A DNA stretch of 64,000 nt from Adiantum capillus-veneris. Taxonomy: Eukaryota; Streptophyta; Polypodiopsida; Polypodiales; Pteridaceae. The notes under the pieces were generated by a model. The model was not told where the DNA came from and ran no database searches. It worked only from the letters and a program-made list of their open reading frames with translations. The stretch covers positions 60,181,619 through 60,245,618 of the forward strand of contig CM043952.1 in the NCBI GenBank assembly GCA_014529385.2. The letters run 5' to 3'. Positions 36,588 through 50,700 of this stretch are shown here, piece by piece. The translations under genes were made by a program, and so were the position numbers. Position 1 is the first letter of the stretch. Every line of letters starts with the position of its first letter.

Positions 36588-37252
36588 AATATACGCCTCA
36601 GAAAAATGTTGTTGCTGAAAGAATAGATAGGTTGCTCATGGAGATGGGAAGATGTATGGTCAAAAGTAAGCTTTACCATATTCAATTTGGCTTGAAGTTG
36701 TCATGTCTGCTACATATGTACTTAACATGTGTCCTACCAAAGCCTTGTAAAAGACTCCATTTGAAGCATGGCATGATAAAGAAGCCATATATTGATCACA
36801 TGCACATCTTTTGTTCCTTAGCTTATGCTTTGGTACCACAAAAGTAGCACAGAAAATTGGATGATATGGCTATCAAATATGTTTTGTTGGTCACAATCTT
36901 GAAAGCAAGGGTTACAAGTTGTACCATCCGCAAGCAAAGTGTATCTGGATTCCACAACATGTTGTTTTTATAAAGGATTCCATTTAGCCCTTATTATCAT
37001 ATACTAGAGACAATAATGTACATTTATGACATTCTGTTGCCTCTTTTTAATGGTAGAAACTTGAAGGTAAGTTCTAGTGAGGCAAATGGACAACCTATGT
37101 GGGTTTCCAAGAATATCATGGATTAGCCTACTATTGATGCAGATATTGATGATGTACTTGATGTGGAAAGGGTTGAGAATGAAGAGGCTATGGGTATTCC
37201 TAAATGTCTAGGGTATCCTTTGCATGATAGTAAATTGGATACACCTATGTAT
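36588..37252 (+). mobile_element. Copia fragment (integrase end to connection)
   Basis: It follows copia B 11530-12200 block by block: CGCCTCAGAAAAATG for the PQQNG site, GGAAGATGTATGGTCAAAAG, AGCATGGCATGATA, AGAGACAATAATGTA. It stops where the W LTR begins. It is heavily changed and belongs to the same family as copia A and B. Confidence 0.85.
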
Positions 37253-38297
37253 TGATAGCCGTTTTTTGGATCTTTGTATTTGCCATAGTGAGCCACATGA
37301 CCCAAGAAAAATCACCTTAACACTGTGGCAATCCTCACCTTTTCACAGTACATAGGTGTGTGTGAGTTAGGGGACTTTTCCTATATCTCCTTAAAAACCC
37401 TCACTTAGCTAATCACTGGGCTAGTTGAGCCAAAAATATAAAAGAAAAAAACCAAAATATATTATGGCCCTTTTATTTATAAGTATTTCATTGTATATAG
37501 AGCCTAAGTATAGGGATTTTTTATTATAATTATTTTTGGTATTTATTTAAATATGTATACCTACGTGTGTGTTATTTATCTAAGTATGCTATGTACATTT
37601 ACTCACCATTACCATGATCTTTCTTACCATGTATTCTAGAAAAAATCATTTCATGCAAGCTTCTCTTATTTTTGGTGTGAATCCACTCCAAGGAAAAACC
37701 TCAAAAAATACCTTTCACCACCAGTCATTGCCTTTCACTAAATTCTTATTTTCTACAAGTATTTTTTCTTACCTCTTCTAAATAAATATACATCAATAAA
37801 AACAAATGAGGACCCTACTCATTTGATTCTCTTAATTTTTATTTATTCATTTTTATATATACAGCTAATACTCTTTTAGATTCCATGAATTGTTTATATA
37901 TACTAGCCTTTTTTTTCCATCATATCCATATACTATATTTATGTATAATCCACAACCATGCATATTTTCAAACCCCTAAAAATCTAGTAGGTCATGCTCT
38001 TATGCAAGGAGGGGCTCACCTTTGGAGCCTTATGTAAATTCAACAAAAAGGGGGCCACTGAAGACCTTTTTGTAAAGAAAAATAGGATTTTTAGTGGGGT
38101 TTTTTATATCCATCTCTACTCCAAATTTAAAGTGGTGGCTACAAAACAAAATGTGTACCAAGATCTAAATAATCACCTCAAAAATTTTGATAATTTTTGG
38201 AGCTACCACTGATGAGATATGATTTTGCTGGTGGTCCGCAGTCTGTCCACTTTTCTCACGAGTAATCCATAGTCTTCTCTCACCTCCTTTCCTACTT

Positions 38298-38390
<93 letters not shown>

Positions 38391-39058
38391 CATTCCTCTC
38401 CATCCCTCACTCAAACCTACACCTTTCATGGTTTCTCTCACCCTCCTCACCATTACCCTCTCTTCTCACACCCATATCTCTGTCTTGAAGCTCTACCTAC
38501 ATACCTTATCTCCATATCCCTCTCTATTACTCCCATATTACAATTTTATTTCATCTGTTCAAAAGTGCATAAAAATTCAGCAACCTAATCACTATGTAAA
38601 ATGGGAGCTTTTTATCAATAAAAAACCCTCATATTCTTGGAGGTGTTCAACTATGGCGATGGGGTGGAGAAAAGAAGACGAAGATGTCATAATAACTAAT
38701 ATCTAATTCTCCTAAATGGTTTTCTCATGTCAAACTAATCATTTAATATGGAAAAGTGGCAGGAGAGAAAAAGATAGAATATTCGTTAAGCTGGAAGACT
38801 TGCCACAATAGGGATCCAAAGGTGGGAAAATAGGGATCCAAAGGAGGGGCCATCTGCAAAAGAGCAAGGTGCAACAATGGGCTAAAAAGACCCTAAGGTT
38901 CAGTCCATTAAGACTTCCAAAATGCTAAGGTTCCAAAATTCAAAGGTTGTGTCCAAAGGTCAAACACTAGGGAAATTGGATGCTTTGTGTGTGTCCCAAA
39001 AAGTCTTCATAATCCCTACATAGGAGGGGGCGAGCCTTGCAAGTAGGGGATGAGAGAG

Positions 39059-39092
<34 letters not shown>

Positions 39093-39605
39093 GCTCCCTT
39101 TACACAAAGGGAATGAGGGACACATGTTAGCTCCCTAGCCCAGATGCCCACAAGGTGTACTCAAATCCTATTGGATGGCCATGGAGGTGGACCAAAGAGA
39201 ATTAGGCTAGAGTAAATCTAGTTTAATTAATCTAAAACACTTAATAAAATAACCAATAAGAGTTAAGCTCTCTAGAAGACTATTGGACAATCTTCCAAGG
39301 GGTCCAATGAGCATTCAACAACCCGATGGCTTGCATGATTCCTATTGGCCAGGAGACAAAGGGGTTCAATGAGAGTTTAGTTGCATTTATTAATTACCTA
39401 AAGCTCTCACAAAAGGGGAAAGGGGGACACATGTCAGAAGGCTATCACTTATGCTTCTTAATACTCATTGGCTAGGCCTAGAAAGGGCCAATGGGTAGTA
39501 GCATGAGCAAATAGCAAGAGGGGTCGCGACCAAGGGAGAGAGGGGGATGATTTTCTCAAGGCATTATCCACACACACTCACACAAACTCATGTCTGAAGC
39601 AAAAA

Positions 39606-39654
<49 letters not shown>

Positions 39655-40921
39655 CTTCTCAAGCTTTAATGGAAAGCTTATCACCTACTCCAAGCTTGTG
39701 AGAAGGGAGGTCTACACCAACAACTCTTGGCTTTGTGATGAAAATTCAACCAAGAGACAAGCTTCAATGCATGCACATCTCCTCTACCATGCTAATTACT
39801 AAGCTAAGCTATGCTAATATGAGTGATTATGTGAGGAGATGTACATCTTTCTTGTAAGACTACTTCTTATTCCTCTCATTCTACTCTCGTACCCCGCTAG
39901 CTCTCACCATCTTTGAAGGTGTGTGAGGTCTTGGGTCCGAGACCATGAGGGAATTGATGTTGTGTTTAATAAGTGTTTTGCTTAGTGCTTGAAGTTTCCA
40001 TCTTCATTGGACTAGCTAGTATTGAAGGAACACAAAGAATTGTATTGTAAAATGTCTCTCTTGATGGGAGAAACCATAATACAAAGCCTTTTGGAGGGGG
40101 GACCGGCTCTATGCAAATCCGGTCCTCAATTGTTGTCAATAGCTTAATTCCTCTCTCTTTTGAAGTATTGTTCATGCTATCTAACTAGGTGTTATACTTT
40201 TTGTTGCTCTCTCCACCCAAGCACTCTTGTTATTCTCATTAGGAATCTATTCTAATGAAATGCTCACTATGTTCATGCTATTTTCTGCTACACACAAGTT
40301 ACTAGGCCATTAAATAACTTCCAATAAGAGTTGTACCTAGACTTGCACATCAATTGAATCAATAAGTTGGGTGCAACCATGGTTCAAAGCTCTATTGAGT
40401 CTCTCCAATTCACGCTTCGAAACCTCATCTTGTTTGGTTTAAGGTGACGTGTTTTCATTTTGAGATTCTTTGTACTATTTTCTTATATGTGACTCAAGAG
40501 CTTTTGTGTTTGTTTTTGTTGCTTGGGAAAACATTATAAGAGGGTTGTATGGTGAGAGGGTTTCCTTAACCCTAAGATAATGTGTAGATTGCAAGATCAT
40601 CAAACCGGTGTCAATCACTTAAATTGAAGATTAATTCTTGCACAAAACTCTGTGTGTGTGTGTGTTGTGTTTGGTGTGTGTATTTGTAACATTGATATTA
40701 GTGATAGTGTACCCTTCCTTCTTGCTTGGATTGCTCAGGGATTCTCCTCTTTTGCATCCTAGTTTTCTTTATAACTAGGTGGTGCCCCCTTCATTTGTTT
40801 TGCTGTGGGTTTATTGTTGTTGTTTCTTGCTTGTGGTTGCCCCAACCCCAACTGAGCAGCATGCGATCCTTGAGGGGTGTTTAGAGGTCGCCTCTCTTGT
40901 TGCCCACCACGGACCACCTCA
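37253..40921 (+). repeat. W LTR1 (3.7 kb)
   Basis: It starts TGATAGCCGTTTTTTGG and ends GGACCACCTCA. Its first 0.87 kb matches 43486-44345 and its last 0.28 kb matches 44360-44629. The middle part, present only here, holds CA runs (38299-38387, 39060-39091) and a CT run (39607-39653) and no gene that I can see. Confidence 0.7.
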
Positions 40922-40922
40922 A

Positions 40923-40940
40923 TTTGGTGCCCCCATTGAG
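40923..40940 (+). other. W primer binding site (candidate)
   Basis: TTTGGTGCCCCCATTGAG follows LTR1 by one base, and TTTGTTGTCCCCACTGAG lies at the same place after LTR2. TTGGTGCC recalls tRNA-Asp-type sites, but the match is weak. Confidence 0.4.
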
Positions 40941-41269
40941 GAACGGCTTGTGTATTTTGTTGTTTCATATTGCATGAATGTTTGGATTTCAAAATAGATT
41001 GTGTGCATAGTTTTATTTCAAGACAATTAAAGTGATCTAGGATTTGGTGTGGATTAGCATAACACAAAATGGGAAAAAGATTTTCACACAAAATTATTCC
41101 AATATCCAATTATTGCGTCATGTTTAAGAGGATCAATCTCTTTCATTCATAAGAATTTATGTTGGAAGGCCTTTCAGGGCTTTGTGTGGATAACTCCATG
41201 TCATGAAAAAAAGTGATTGTTTCGAACTAACCTTTGTGTGGCTCTAGCATTGAGAGACTATGATGACAC

Positions 41270-42359
41270 GCTATACCTTTGAGGGTATCCCAATCTTTTT
41301 GGAAATTTAGAAGAAGATATTGATGATTTTCTTGATGAATTTAGAATGATTTGCCATCTCCTTGGTAGCAAGAATGACATTGAGAAAGGGGATTTGTTAT
41401 TGCTATGTCTTAGAGGCAATGTTGAGCAATGGTTTTGGAGTATTTCTTCTCAAATTGAGGACATCTATATACCCAAAAGACCATGTTCTCTAAAGTTCCG
41501 ACAATGGAGCAAGCATGGGCTTTATTGAGGAGGCTTCAACAAAATCATGAAGACTACTATGCGTATGAGGAAGATTTGATTTTTCTTGTCAGTGGACAAG
41601 ATGTGGATTTAAATCTACTTTTCTAGATTATGTAAAGATGGCTCAATTTATTTTGGGTTTATCTCCTTTTCTAAAGACAAAGGTTACTTGTAGTCAACCC
41701 TCTACATTCAAAGAAGCAATCTATATTGCTCGTAGAAAGTTTCACGGGTACTTCTACATTGAAAATGTTTTCCATCATGGTGGAAGAACTTACCATCAAG
41801 AAAGTGTTTCAATCAAGGAATCATCTCCTTTATTGTATTTTGTTCCTTCTACTCCAACAAATATTGAAGATGTTGTTTATATGCCAACTGAGAATTCAAG
41901 TGCTAAAGTGTGTGACAAAGTTTCAGATGTGGCATCTCTTTCTCCTAAATTCATCATAGACAGGAGTCCATACAAGATATCTCAAATGGCATTGGGGATG
42001 ATTCAATAATGGATACATCCAACCTTTTAGCGGAGGCCCAATTTCCAATGAAAGCAAAGGAGGATTCTGTGCAATGCAACTTTATGGAGAATCAAGACAT
42101 CAAAGGTATCGTTGAATTCTCTAGGAGTGCTTCTTGTTCAAAAGAAGAAAGTGAAGAAAAAGAGGAAATAATAGGTGGAGAGATCATAGACTACATTGAT
42201 CATAGAGAAATGATTGTGGACATGGACTACATGCTCCAAAACAAAATAGAAGTGTGTGAGTTGAATCCATGTGAGGATAATTTTCAGCAAGTGTTTGAGG
42301 ATGTTGAAAAGCATTGGTATGATCCATGTATGTTAAGCATGGAGAAACCTATCATGTAA
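41270..42359 (+). pseudogene. W copy 1 gag region
   Basis: It aligns with copy 2 over the gag domain: FRMICHLLGSKNDIEKGD, then DYVKMAQFILGLSPFLKTKV and a CSQPSTFKEAI motif. This is the pattern of the plant retrotransposon gag family. An acidic stretch follows (EESEEKEEIIGGEIIDYIDH). It is a broken fossil. Confidence 0.7.
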
Positions 42360-42715
42360 GAAGCCAAAGTTTTCACAAAATCAAAAAGTAGTCCATCAAC
42401 CTTTGAGGTGGTACAATGTGAGGAGTTCCAACCTTGCCAAGGGGGGGCTTAGAAGGGGATGAAGAACATGGAAGAGTAGTAAAAAATAATATCATGAAAA
42501 GAAACTATCAAAAGGGTATCATTCTCCTCTCCAATGGTGTATTAGTGGGTGGCTTTTCATTCATGAGATAGTCTCTTAGCAAGAAAATCCAAGCTTTAAA
42601 AGCCCCAATCAGCTTCAGATTGGGTTTCACCTCTTCAAAGTCAACTCCTCCTCACTTCACGTATACCTTTCATCGTGGGCACCATACCTTCTAAAGTGGA
42701 AGAGGAGATGAATAC

Positions 42716-43305
42716 TTGGTAATGAACGGATGTTTCCAAACCTTCTTCATTTGGTTATTTGGTGTATGGAGATCGCACATTGTGATGCTTCTGGTCTTCA
42801 TTATACATGGAAAACTTGTTGATTTCTACATGTGGATATTTCATCAATCCGTACCAAAATATATTCTCTTCCAATGTGTTGAAAGCAATAGGAACCTTCG
42901 TCTGTTATCTACTTATGTAGTAAACTATTTGCAATATCTTCCAATAGCAGCTGGAAGCATGGATCAAGCTTTCCTAACTCATGAAGTTCATATAATTTTT
43001 GACTTGATGAGCCTACCAGGTTGAATGAATTTTATGAGATACAGTCTAGAGATTTTCTTAGACAAGCTCTTGAAGATTGTAGCAGATACATCAACTATAC
43101 GCAGGAGGAAGAGCAACCTATCTTTTATATCACATTCATAGTGGTGCAAGCGATGGATAGCAATAAGATCTTTAAGTTTCTTCAATCGAATTCAGTAAGT
43201 GATTCCATACCATACATCTCTCTCCAAGAAAGCAATTTGAAGATCTTTGATCCTGGTGGGTGCTTATGGAAACTTTTAATGGAGAAGGTTTACTCAGCCA
43301 CTTAA
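42716..43305 (+). pseudogene. W copy 1 second ORF region
   Basis: Frames at 42716-43024 and 43021-43305 align with copy 2 (46440-47030). The first contains a hydrophobic stretch CFQTFFIWLFGVWRS...MLLVFIIHG that could span a membrane. The product is unknown and no pol motif is present. Confidence 0.45.
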
Positions 43306-43485
43306 TAACATCATGTTGTTGGCCCTAGAGAGAGCCTTTCACAACACACAAGGTTTTCAAGTCATACAACAAAGGTCCTTCAGGAAAGAAGAAAGTAGAC
43401 AAAGACACACGTTACAAGATCTACATGTTGTGCGATTGGATAAATGGTACATGAATGTACCATTATCTGTGGGGGTGGGAGCTAA

Positions 43486-44629
43486 TGTTATCCGTTTTTT
43501 GGCTCTCCGTAGTTGCCAAAGTGAGCCACCTAACCCAAGAAAAATCACCTTAGCACTGTGGCAATCCTCACCTTTTCACTATACATAGGCGCGTGTGAGT
43601 TAGGGGACTTTTCCTATCTTCTTAAAAACCCTTGCTTAGCTAGTTACTGAGCTAGTTGAGCAAAAAAATAAATAAAAATAAAAGACAAAACATATTATGG
43701 CTCTTTTGTGTATAAGTATTTCATTGTATATAGTGCTTAAATATAGAGATTTTTTTTAATAATTATTTAGATATGTATGCTTAGGTTTGTGTTATTTATC
43801 TAAGTATGCTATGTGCATCTACTAACCATTACCTTGATCTTTCTTACCATGTATTCTATAAAAAATAATTTCATGCAAGATTCTCTTATTTTTGGTGTGA
43901 ATCCACTCCAAGGAAAAATCTCAAAAAACACCTTTCACCACTAGTCATTGCCTTTCACTAGATTTCTAATTTATACAGGTATTTTTTTAAATCTTTTGTA
44001 GATAAAAATACATCAATAAAAATAAATGAGGACCCTCTTCATTTTATTCCCTATATTTATTTTTTGTATATACAACTAACACTATTCTAGATTGCATCAA
44101 TTGTTTATATATACTAGCCTTTTTTTCCCATCATATCCATATATTATATTTATGCATAATCCACAGCCATGCATATTTTCAAACCCCTAAGAATCTATTA
44201 GGTCAATCTCTCATGCAAGGAGTGGCTCACCTTTGGAGCCTTATGTAAATTCAACAAAAAGGGGGCCAGTGAAGACCTTTTTGTGAAGAAAAATAGGCTT
44301 TTTGGTGGGATCTTGTTATATCCATCTCCACTCCGAATTTGAAGCAGTGATTAAAAGACAGATTGTGTGTGTGTGTGTTTGGTGTGTGTATTTGTAGCAT
44401 TGATATTAGTGATAGTGTATCCTTCCTTCTCACTTGGATTGCTCAAGGATTCTCCACTTTTGCGTCCTAGTTTGCTCCATAACTAGGTGGTGTCCCCTTC
44501 ACTTGTTTGGATGTGGGTTTGTTGTTTTTGTTTCTTACTTGAGAGTGCCCCAGTCCCAATTGAGAAGCATGGGAGCCTTAAGGGATGTTTAGAGGTCGCC
44601 TCTCTTGTTGCCCATCCTGGACCACCTCA
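43486..44629 (+). repeat. W LTR2 (1.1 kb), shared by both units
   Basis: It begins TGTTATCCGTTTTTTGG after a purine tract GGGGGTGGGAGC (43471-43482) and ends GGACCACCTCA. It is shorter than LTR1, but both of its ends match LTR1. Confidence 0.75.
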
Positions 44630-44968
44630 ATTTTGTTGTCCCCACTGAGGAGCGGCTTGTGTATGTTGTTGTTTCATATTGCATGAATGCTTGGATTTCA
44701 AAATAGAATGTGTGCATAGTTTTATTTCAAGACAATTAAAGTGACCTAGGATTTGGTATGGATTAGCATAACCAAAATGGAAAAAAGATTTTTACACAAA
44801 ATTATTTCAATAGCCAATTATTGCATCATGTTTAAGAGGATCAATCTCTTTCATTCATAAGAATTTATGTTGGCAGGCCTTTCAGGGCTTTGTGTGGATA
44901 ACTGCATGTCATGAAAAAAAAGTGATTGTTTGGAACTAACCTTTGTGTGGTTCTAGCATTGAGAGACT

Positions 44969-45481
44969 ATGAGGACACTGGATACCTTTGAGGGTATCCC
45001 AATCTTTTTTGGAAATTTAGAAGAATATGTTGATGCTTTTCTTGCTAAATTTAGAATGATTTGTCATCTCCTTGGTAAGAGGAATGACATTGCGAAAGGG
45101 GATTTTTATTGCTATGTCTTAGATGTAATACTGAGCAATGGTTGGAGTATGTCTTCTCAAATTGAAGACGGATATACCCAAATTTCTAAATCTTTGAAGA
45201 CCATGTTCTCTAAAGTGCCAACAATGAAGCAAACATGGGCTTCATTGAGGAGGCTTCAACAAATTGATGAGGACTATTGTGCTCATGAGGAAGATTTTTC
45301 TTGTCAATGGACAAGATGTGTATTTAATTCTACTTTTTCAGATTATGTAAAGATGGATCAATTTATTTTGGGTTTGTCTCCTTTTCTAAAGATAAAGGTT
45401 ACTTGTAGTCAACCCTCTATATTCGAAGAAGCAATCTCTATTGATTGCTCATACAAATTTTCACGAGTACTTCTACATTGA
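44969..45481 (+). pseudogene. W copy 2 gag
   Basis: A 170-codon frame: FEGIPIFFGNLEEYVDAFLA, KFRMICHLLGKRNDIAKGD, MFSKVPTMKQTWASLRRLQQ, then YVKMDQFILGLSPFLKIKV. Order and spacing fit a retrotransposon gag capsid domain. No zinc knuckle is visible. It belongs to a broken element. Confidence 0.7.
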
Positions 45482-45550
45482 AAATGTTTTCCATCATGGT
45501 GGAAGAACTTACCATCAAGAAAGTGTTCAATCAAGGAATCATCTCCTTTA

Positions 45551-47197
45551 TTGTATTTAGTTCCTTCTACTCCAACAACTATTAAAGATGATAATTATAT
45601 GCCAATTGAGGATTCAAGTGTTAAAGTGTGTGATAGAGTTTCAGATGTGGCATCTCTTTCTCCTAAATTCATCACAGACCTACGGGCATCGATACAAGAT
45701 ATATCAAATAGCATTGAGGATGATTCAATAATGGATACGTCCAACCTTTTAGCGGAGGCCCAATTTCCAATCAAAACAAAGAAGGATTCCGTGCAATACA
45801 ACTATATGGAGAATCAAGACATCAAAGGTAGCGTTGAAATCTCTAGGAGTTCTTCTTGTTCAAAAGAAGAAAGTGGAGAAGAAGAGGAAATAATAGGTGG
45901 AGAGACCATAGACTACATTGATCATAGAGAAATGACTGTGGACATGGACTGCATGCTCCGAAACAAATAGGACTGTGTGAGTTGAATCCATGTGAGGATA
46001 ATTTTCAGCAAGTGTTTGAGGATGTTGAAAAGCATTGGTATGATCCATGTATGTTAAGCATGGAGGAACCTATCATGCAAGAAGCCAAAGTTTTCACAAA
46101 ATCAAAAAGTAGTCCATCAACCTTTGAGGTTATACAATGTGAGGAGTTCCAACCTTGCCAAGGGGGGGCTTAGAAGGGGATGAAGAACATGGGAGAGTAG
46201 TAAAAAATAATATCATAAAAAGAAACTATCAAAAGGGTATCATTCTCCTCTCCAATGGTGTATTAGTGGGTGGCTTTTCATTCATGAGATAGTCTCTTAG
46301 CAAGAAAATCCAAGCTTTGGAAGCCCCAATCAGCTTCACATTGGGTTTCACCTCTTCAAAGTCAACTCCTCCTCACTTCACGTATACCTTTCATTGTGGG
46401 CACCATACCTTCTTAAGTGGAAGAGGACCTGAATACTTGGTAATAAACGGATGTTTCCAAACCTTCTTCATTTGGTTATTTGGTGTATGGAGATCACACA
46501 TTATGATGCTTCTGGTCTTCATCATACATGGAAAACTTGTTGATTGCTACATGTGGATATTTCATCAATCCGTACCAAAATCTATTCTCTTCCAATGAGT
46601 TGGAAGCAATAGGAACCTAGGTCTATTATCTACTTATGTAGTAAACTATTTGCAACATCTTCCAATAGCAGCTGTAAGAATGGATCAAGCTTTCCTAAAT
46701 CATGAAGTTCATAGAAATTTTGACTTGATGAGCCTACCAAGGTTGAATGAATTTTATGAGATACAGTCTAGAGATTTGCTTAGAAAATCTCTTTAAGATT
46801 GTAGCAGATACATCAACTTTACACAAGAGGAAGAGCAACCTATCTTTCATATCACATTCATAGTGGTGAAAGCAATGATGGATAGCAATAAGATCTACAA
46901 GTTTCTTCAAACGAATTCAGTAAGTGATTCCATAGCATACATCTCTCTCTGGGAAAGAAATTTCAAGATCTTTGATCTTGGCAGGTGCTTATGGAATCTT
47001 TTAATGGAGGAGGTTTACTTAACCACTTAAATACATCATGTTGTTGGCTCTAGAGAGATCCTTTTACAACACACAAGGCTTTCTAGTCGTACAACAAAGG
47101 TCCTTCAGGAAAGATGAAAGTAGACAAAGACAGACATTACATGATCTATATGTTGTGAAATTGGATAAATTGTACATGAATGTACCATTATTTACCC
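45551..47197 (+). pseudogene. W copy 2 acidic region and second ORF
   Basis: 45551-45970 is acidic (KEESGEEEEIIGGETIDYID). 46317-46598 repeats the hydrophobic ORF of copy 1 (INGCFQTFFIWLFGVWRSH). The part up to the purine tract at 47198 has no polymerase or integrase mark. It is a fossil. Confidence 0.5.
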
Positions 47198-47240
47198 GGG
47201 GGGGGGGACTGCTGATGATAGCCGTTTTTTGGCTCTTCAT
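47198..47240 (+). repeat. W purine tract and first bases of LTR3
   Basis: A run of ten G then GGACTGC leads into TGATGATAGCCGTTTTTTGG at 47213, the same start as LTR1. The match to the other LTRs stops after about 25 bases. Confidence 0.75.
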
Positions 47241-47775
<535 letters not shown>

Positions 47776-50700
47776 TTGTGTAGGGATCGAATGGTGCACC
47801 CATCCACTTCCGCTCTACTACGGACAAAGAGAATTTCACTTCGTTGGGAGCGATCCAAAACACCTCCAACCTACCTGAGCTAGACATAGGCTGAGGCTGC
47901 TTCGCCTCCCTCCATGAACCTGAGATCTGAACGGATCCCAAATACCAGCAGGTGGTAGGGTATCAACACCAACCATATCAGCTTAGAGGCCACCCCTCTT
48001 CGATGCCCAGCACCGGGTGTTTAGGAAAAGCCAAGGCAAAATCCTCATCGTGTTAGCCGTGTAGGTCATTCAACCCCCGACGCACTAACCGTGTAGATGA
48101 GCCTAAAAAAAAAGAAGGCTTAGGCAACACCCTCGATTCAGCAAAGCCCCATGTCAACGACCCTTTAGTCTAAGGCTAAGTGATGTAGGTGATCCTAGTC
48201 TTGTAGCGATACTGCCATGAAAAACATAACACATGAGTCCAATCACAATAGCACTTTTCATATGCACAAACAATCTTTTCCAAGCAGCTAGACTGTACAG
48301 GGTCTCTACCCTTACACGTCTACCATAAACCATCTTGATCACTTCACGATCCCATCCAAAAATCCATAAACAATAGTCCAATCACATGACACGTGTGAGC
48401 ACTCCACCCTACTTGGGTGAGGCACGACCAATCCTACATAAGCACTTTAGAACATAACATGCCTACAAAAATTCCGGCAGCATTTCGGCAACATGACGAA
48501 ATCTAGAAAACAAAAACATAAGCCACACTTGCTTCCACCATAAAATTTCAACCATAATCCATGAGGGAATTTCAGCCCTTAACCATAAATCATAATCACA
48601 CTGGACCAACTCCTACACTTGGAGTTTGACACATCCCTTGCAATCAATTGGTGTCCACACACATGTGAATCTTAAGACGTGATTCTTTTATGCATATAAA
48701 GAGTTTGACCAGCAACATAAAAATCCAATTTTGACAACATCCAACCATGCAAAGTTGATGCATCACATCTGCACTTCACCTCTCTAGCACATAGAGCTAG
48801 TTTTTGACCTAGAAAGGTGAAAAGCAGTCATAACCATGCATATGAGGCATCCACATCAATCCATGAGTTCCCATACATCATATGATAACATATCAACACC
48901 ATAAACATGATGCAAAAAATCTTCGACCTTTAGGTCAACCGTAACCCATAACTTCACACAAATGCAAAAATGATTTTTTGACATTTTTGGGAGCATGAAA
49001 ATGAAAGTATTTATCTCAAACCAATGCATCAAGTTCACCTCCATAATATAGACTATCATTCTATCACATCACTTCGACCATATGGTACTCACACAACAAA
49101 CGGTAACCCCAAAAGCCGCTTTATTCATATCTGCTTATGTGGTTTGGGATGTTTAACCATATACTCCCACATAATTTTATGGCCATCTAATAATTAAAAT
49201 CAAATCACCAAAACAAACCATCAAACATATAAAAATAGCTCGGTCAACTCACGACGTCATATGGTACCCCCCTAGGTAGCACCCCTACGCCTGTAGGTAA
49301 AATCGGTTATAGAGTGATTAATAACTTGCATTCCCGAAGTGATAACGGAGACTTAAATTAATTTATCATCAAGTTTCATCGAGATTTTCAATTGGTTAAG
49401 TGGGTTTTCCCATCCAGTGAATCTATATAGTGGTTCTCCAAGGAGCCTGGAGTCAAAAATTTTGGTTTGTGTAGTGGTAGCAAACGGTTTTTTGACGATA
49501 ACTCTTAGCTCGTGCATGTTTTTCACATGACACCTAAGAGAGAGAATGTTTCAAATGATGTGTTTTATCTTTGATATAAAGGGTTTGGGCTGATTCATAA
49601 TGGTTTGTGATTTGTGACCAAAACAGTGTCCCTACCGTCTCTATGACGTGAAACAAAAAGATCTTTTTATGCACGCACGTGATCATAAACGCATCATGTG
49701 CATAAATCACCGTGTTAAACATGATGAAATAATCATGGGGCAACTTGGTATGTACTCGGTTGATCCATACATGCACTCATATGCGAAAAAACAATCACTG
49801 AGAGGGTGACTACGTAGGAAAATGACACATAGAGAGAGCGATTATGGGCTATGGAGTTTAGAGCTTCTCCCTGTGCTTTAGAATCAATTTGGGTCTGTCA
49901 AAAGGCTTCTTGCCTTGCTGCAAGAGAGCGGTGATGAGAGCTACGTAGAGGATCTGCCACGAAAGCTTCCGGAGAGCGCGTACATTGTGAAACAAGAGAG
50001 AAGATAATAAGCAACAGAGAGAGAGTGTCCTTCTTCTTCTTCTTCTTCTTCTCTCTCAAGAGAAGAGCTTATGGAGATGGTGATGAAGAGTTTGCACCAC
50101 TATGTATAATAGATACGTATAGTCTTACGGTAGTAGATGCAACAAACGGCACTGAAAACTGAGCACTAACCGGCAAGTTATAGGCAAGTGTAGCAGGCTA
50201 GAGTGTGCCCCAAGGTGAGAGATGGCCCTACCTTCTTGCTTGGAATAGCCCCTAGCTTTTGGGAAAAAGCTCTAGTCTTTCCTAAAATAAAAACAAGCCT
50301 TTGCTTTTGGTGGTCAACTCTCCCACTTACCATTCAATTTTTACAGCAAAATTGACCATGCGAGCAGTATCTGGCCAACTAATGGAAACCGTAGCTAGAC
50401 TATGCCGCACCATAATGTCCCGACATGATTATGACTTTCGGGTACTGCCCCGACGTATTTACGGTATCGCTTTTTATAAAAATATTTCTCGTAAAAATCT
50501 TGTCTGGTCTCGTTTTTGCTCAGGGTGATCATTTTTAAATTCGACGAAGATAATATTTGTACATTTAGGTCATCATAAAAAGCACAATGATTTTAAAAAA
50601 TTCTAAAAAGCACAAAAAGCTAAAAATAGCGTAAAAAGAAAAAAGAAGCAAAATTTTCTAAAATTGAACCATGGGTTCCCATCGTCCCTTGGAATAAGAA

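Larger units (their letters stand above)
37253..47240 (+). mobile_element. W: tandem gag-only LTR elements sharing LTRs
   Basis: The order is LTR1 (37253-40921), internal 1 (40922-43485), LTR2 (43486-44629), internal 2 (44630-47212) and the first bases of LTR3 (47213-47240). The two internal copies align along their whole length and differ by several percent, so the arrangement is old. Both encode a gag-like domain and a later conserved ORF; neither shows protease, RT or integrase. W therefore looks like a non-autonomous family. All copies are broken. It sits against a copia fragment on the left. Confidence 0.8.

Noticed and set aside
38165-38403. Cys-Val repeat ORFs
   Set aside because: Translation of the CA microsatellite.
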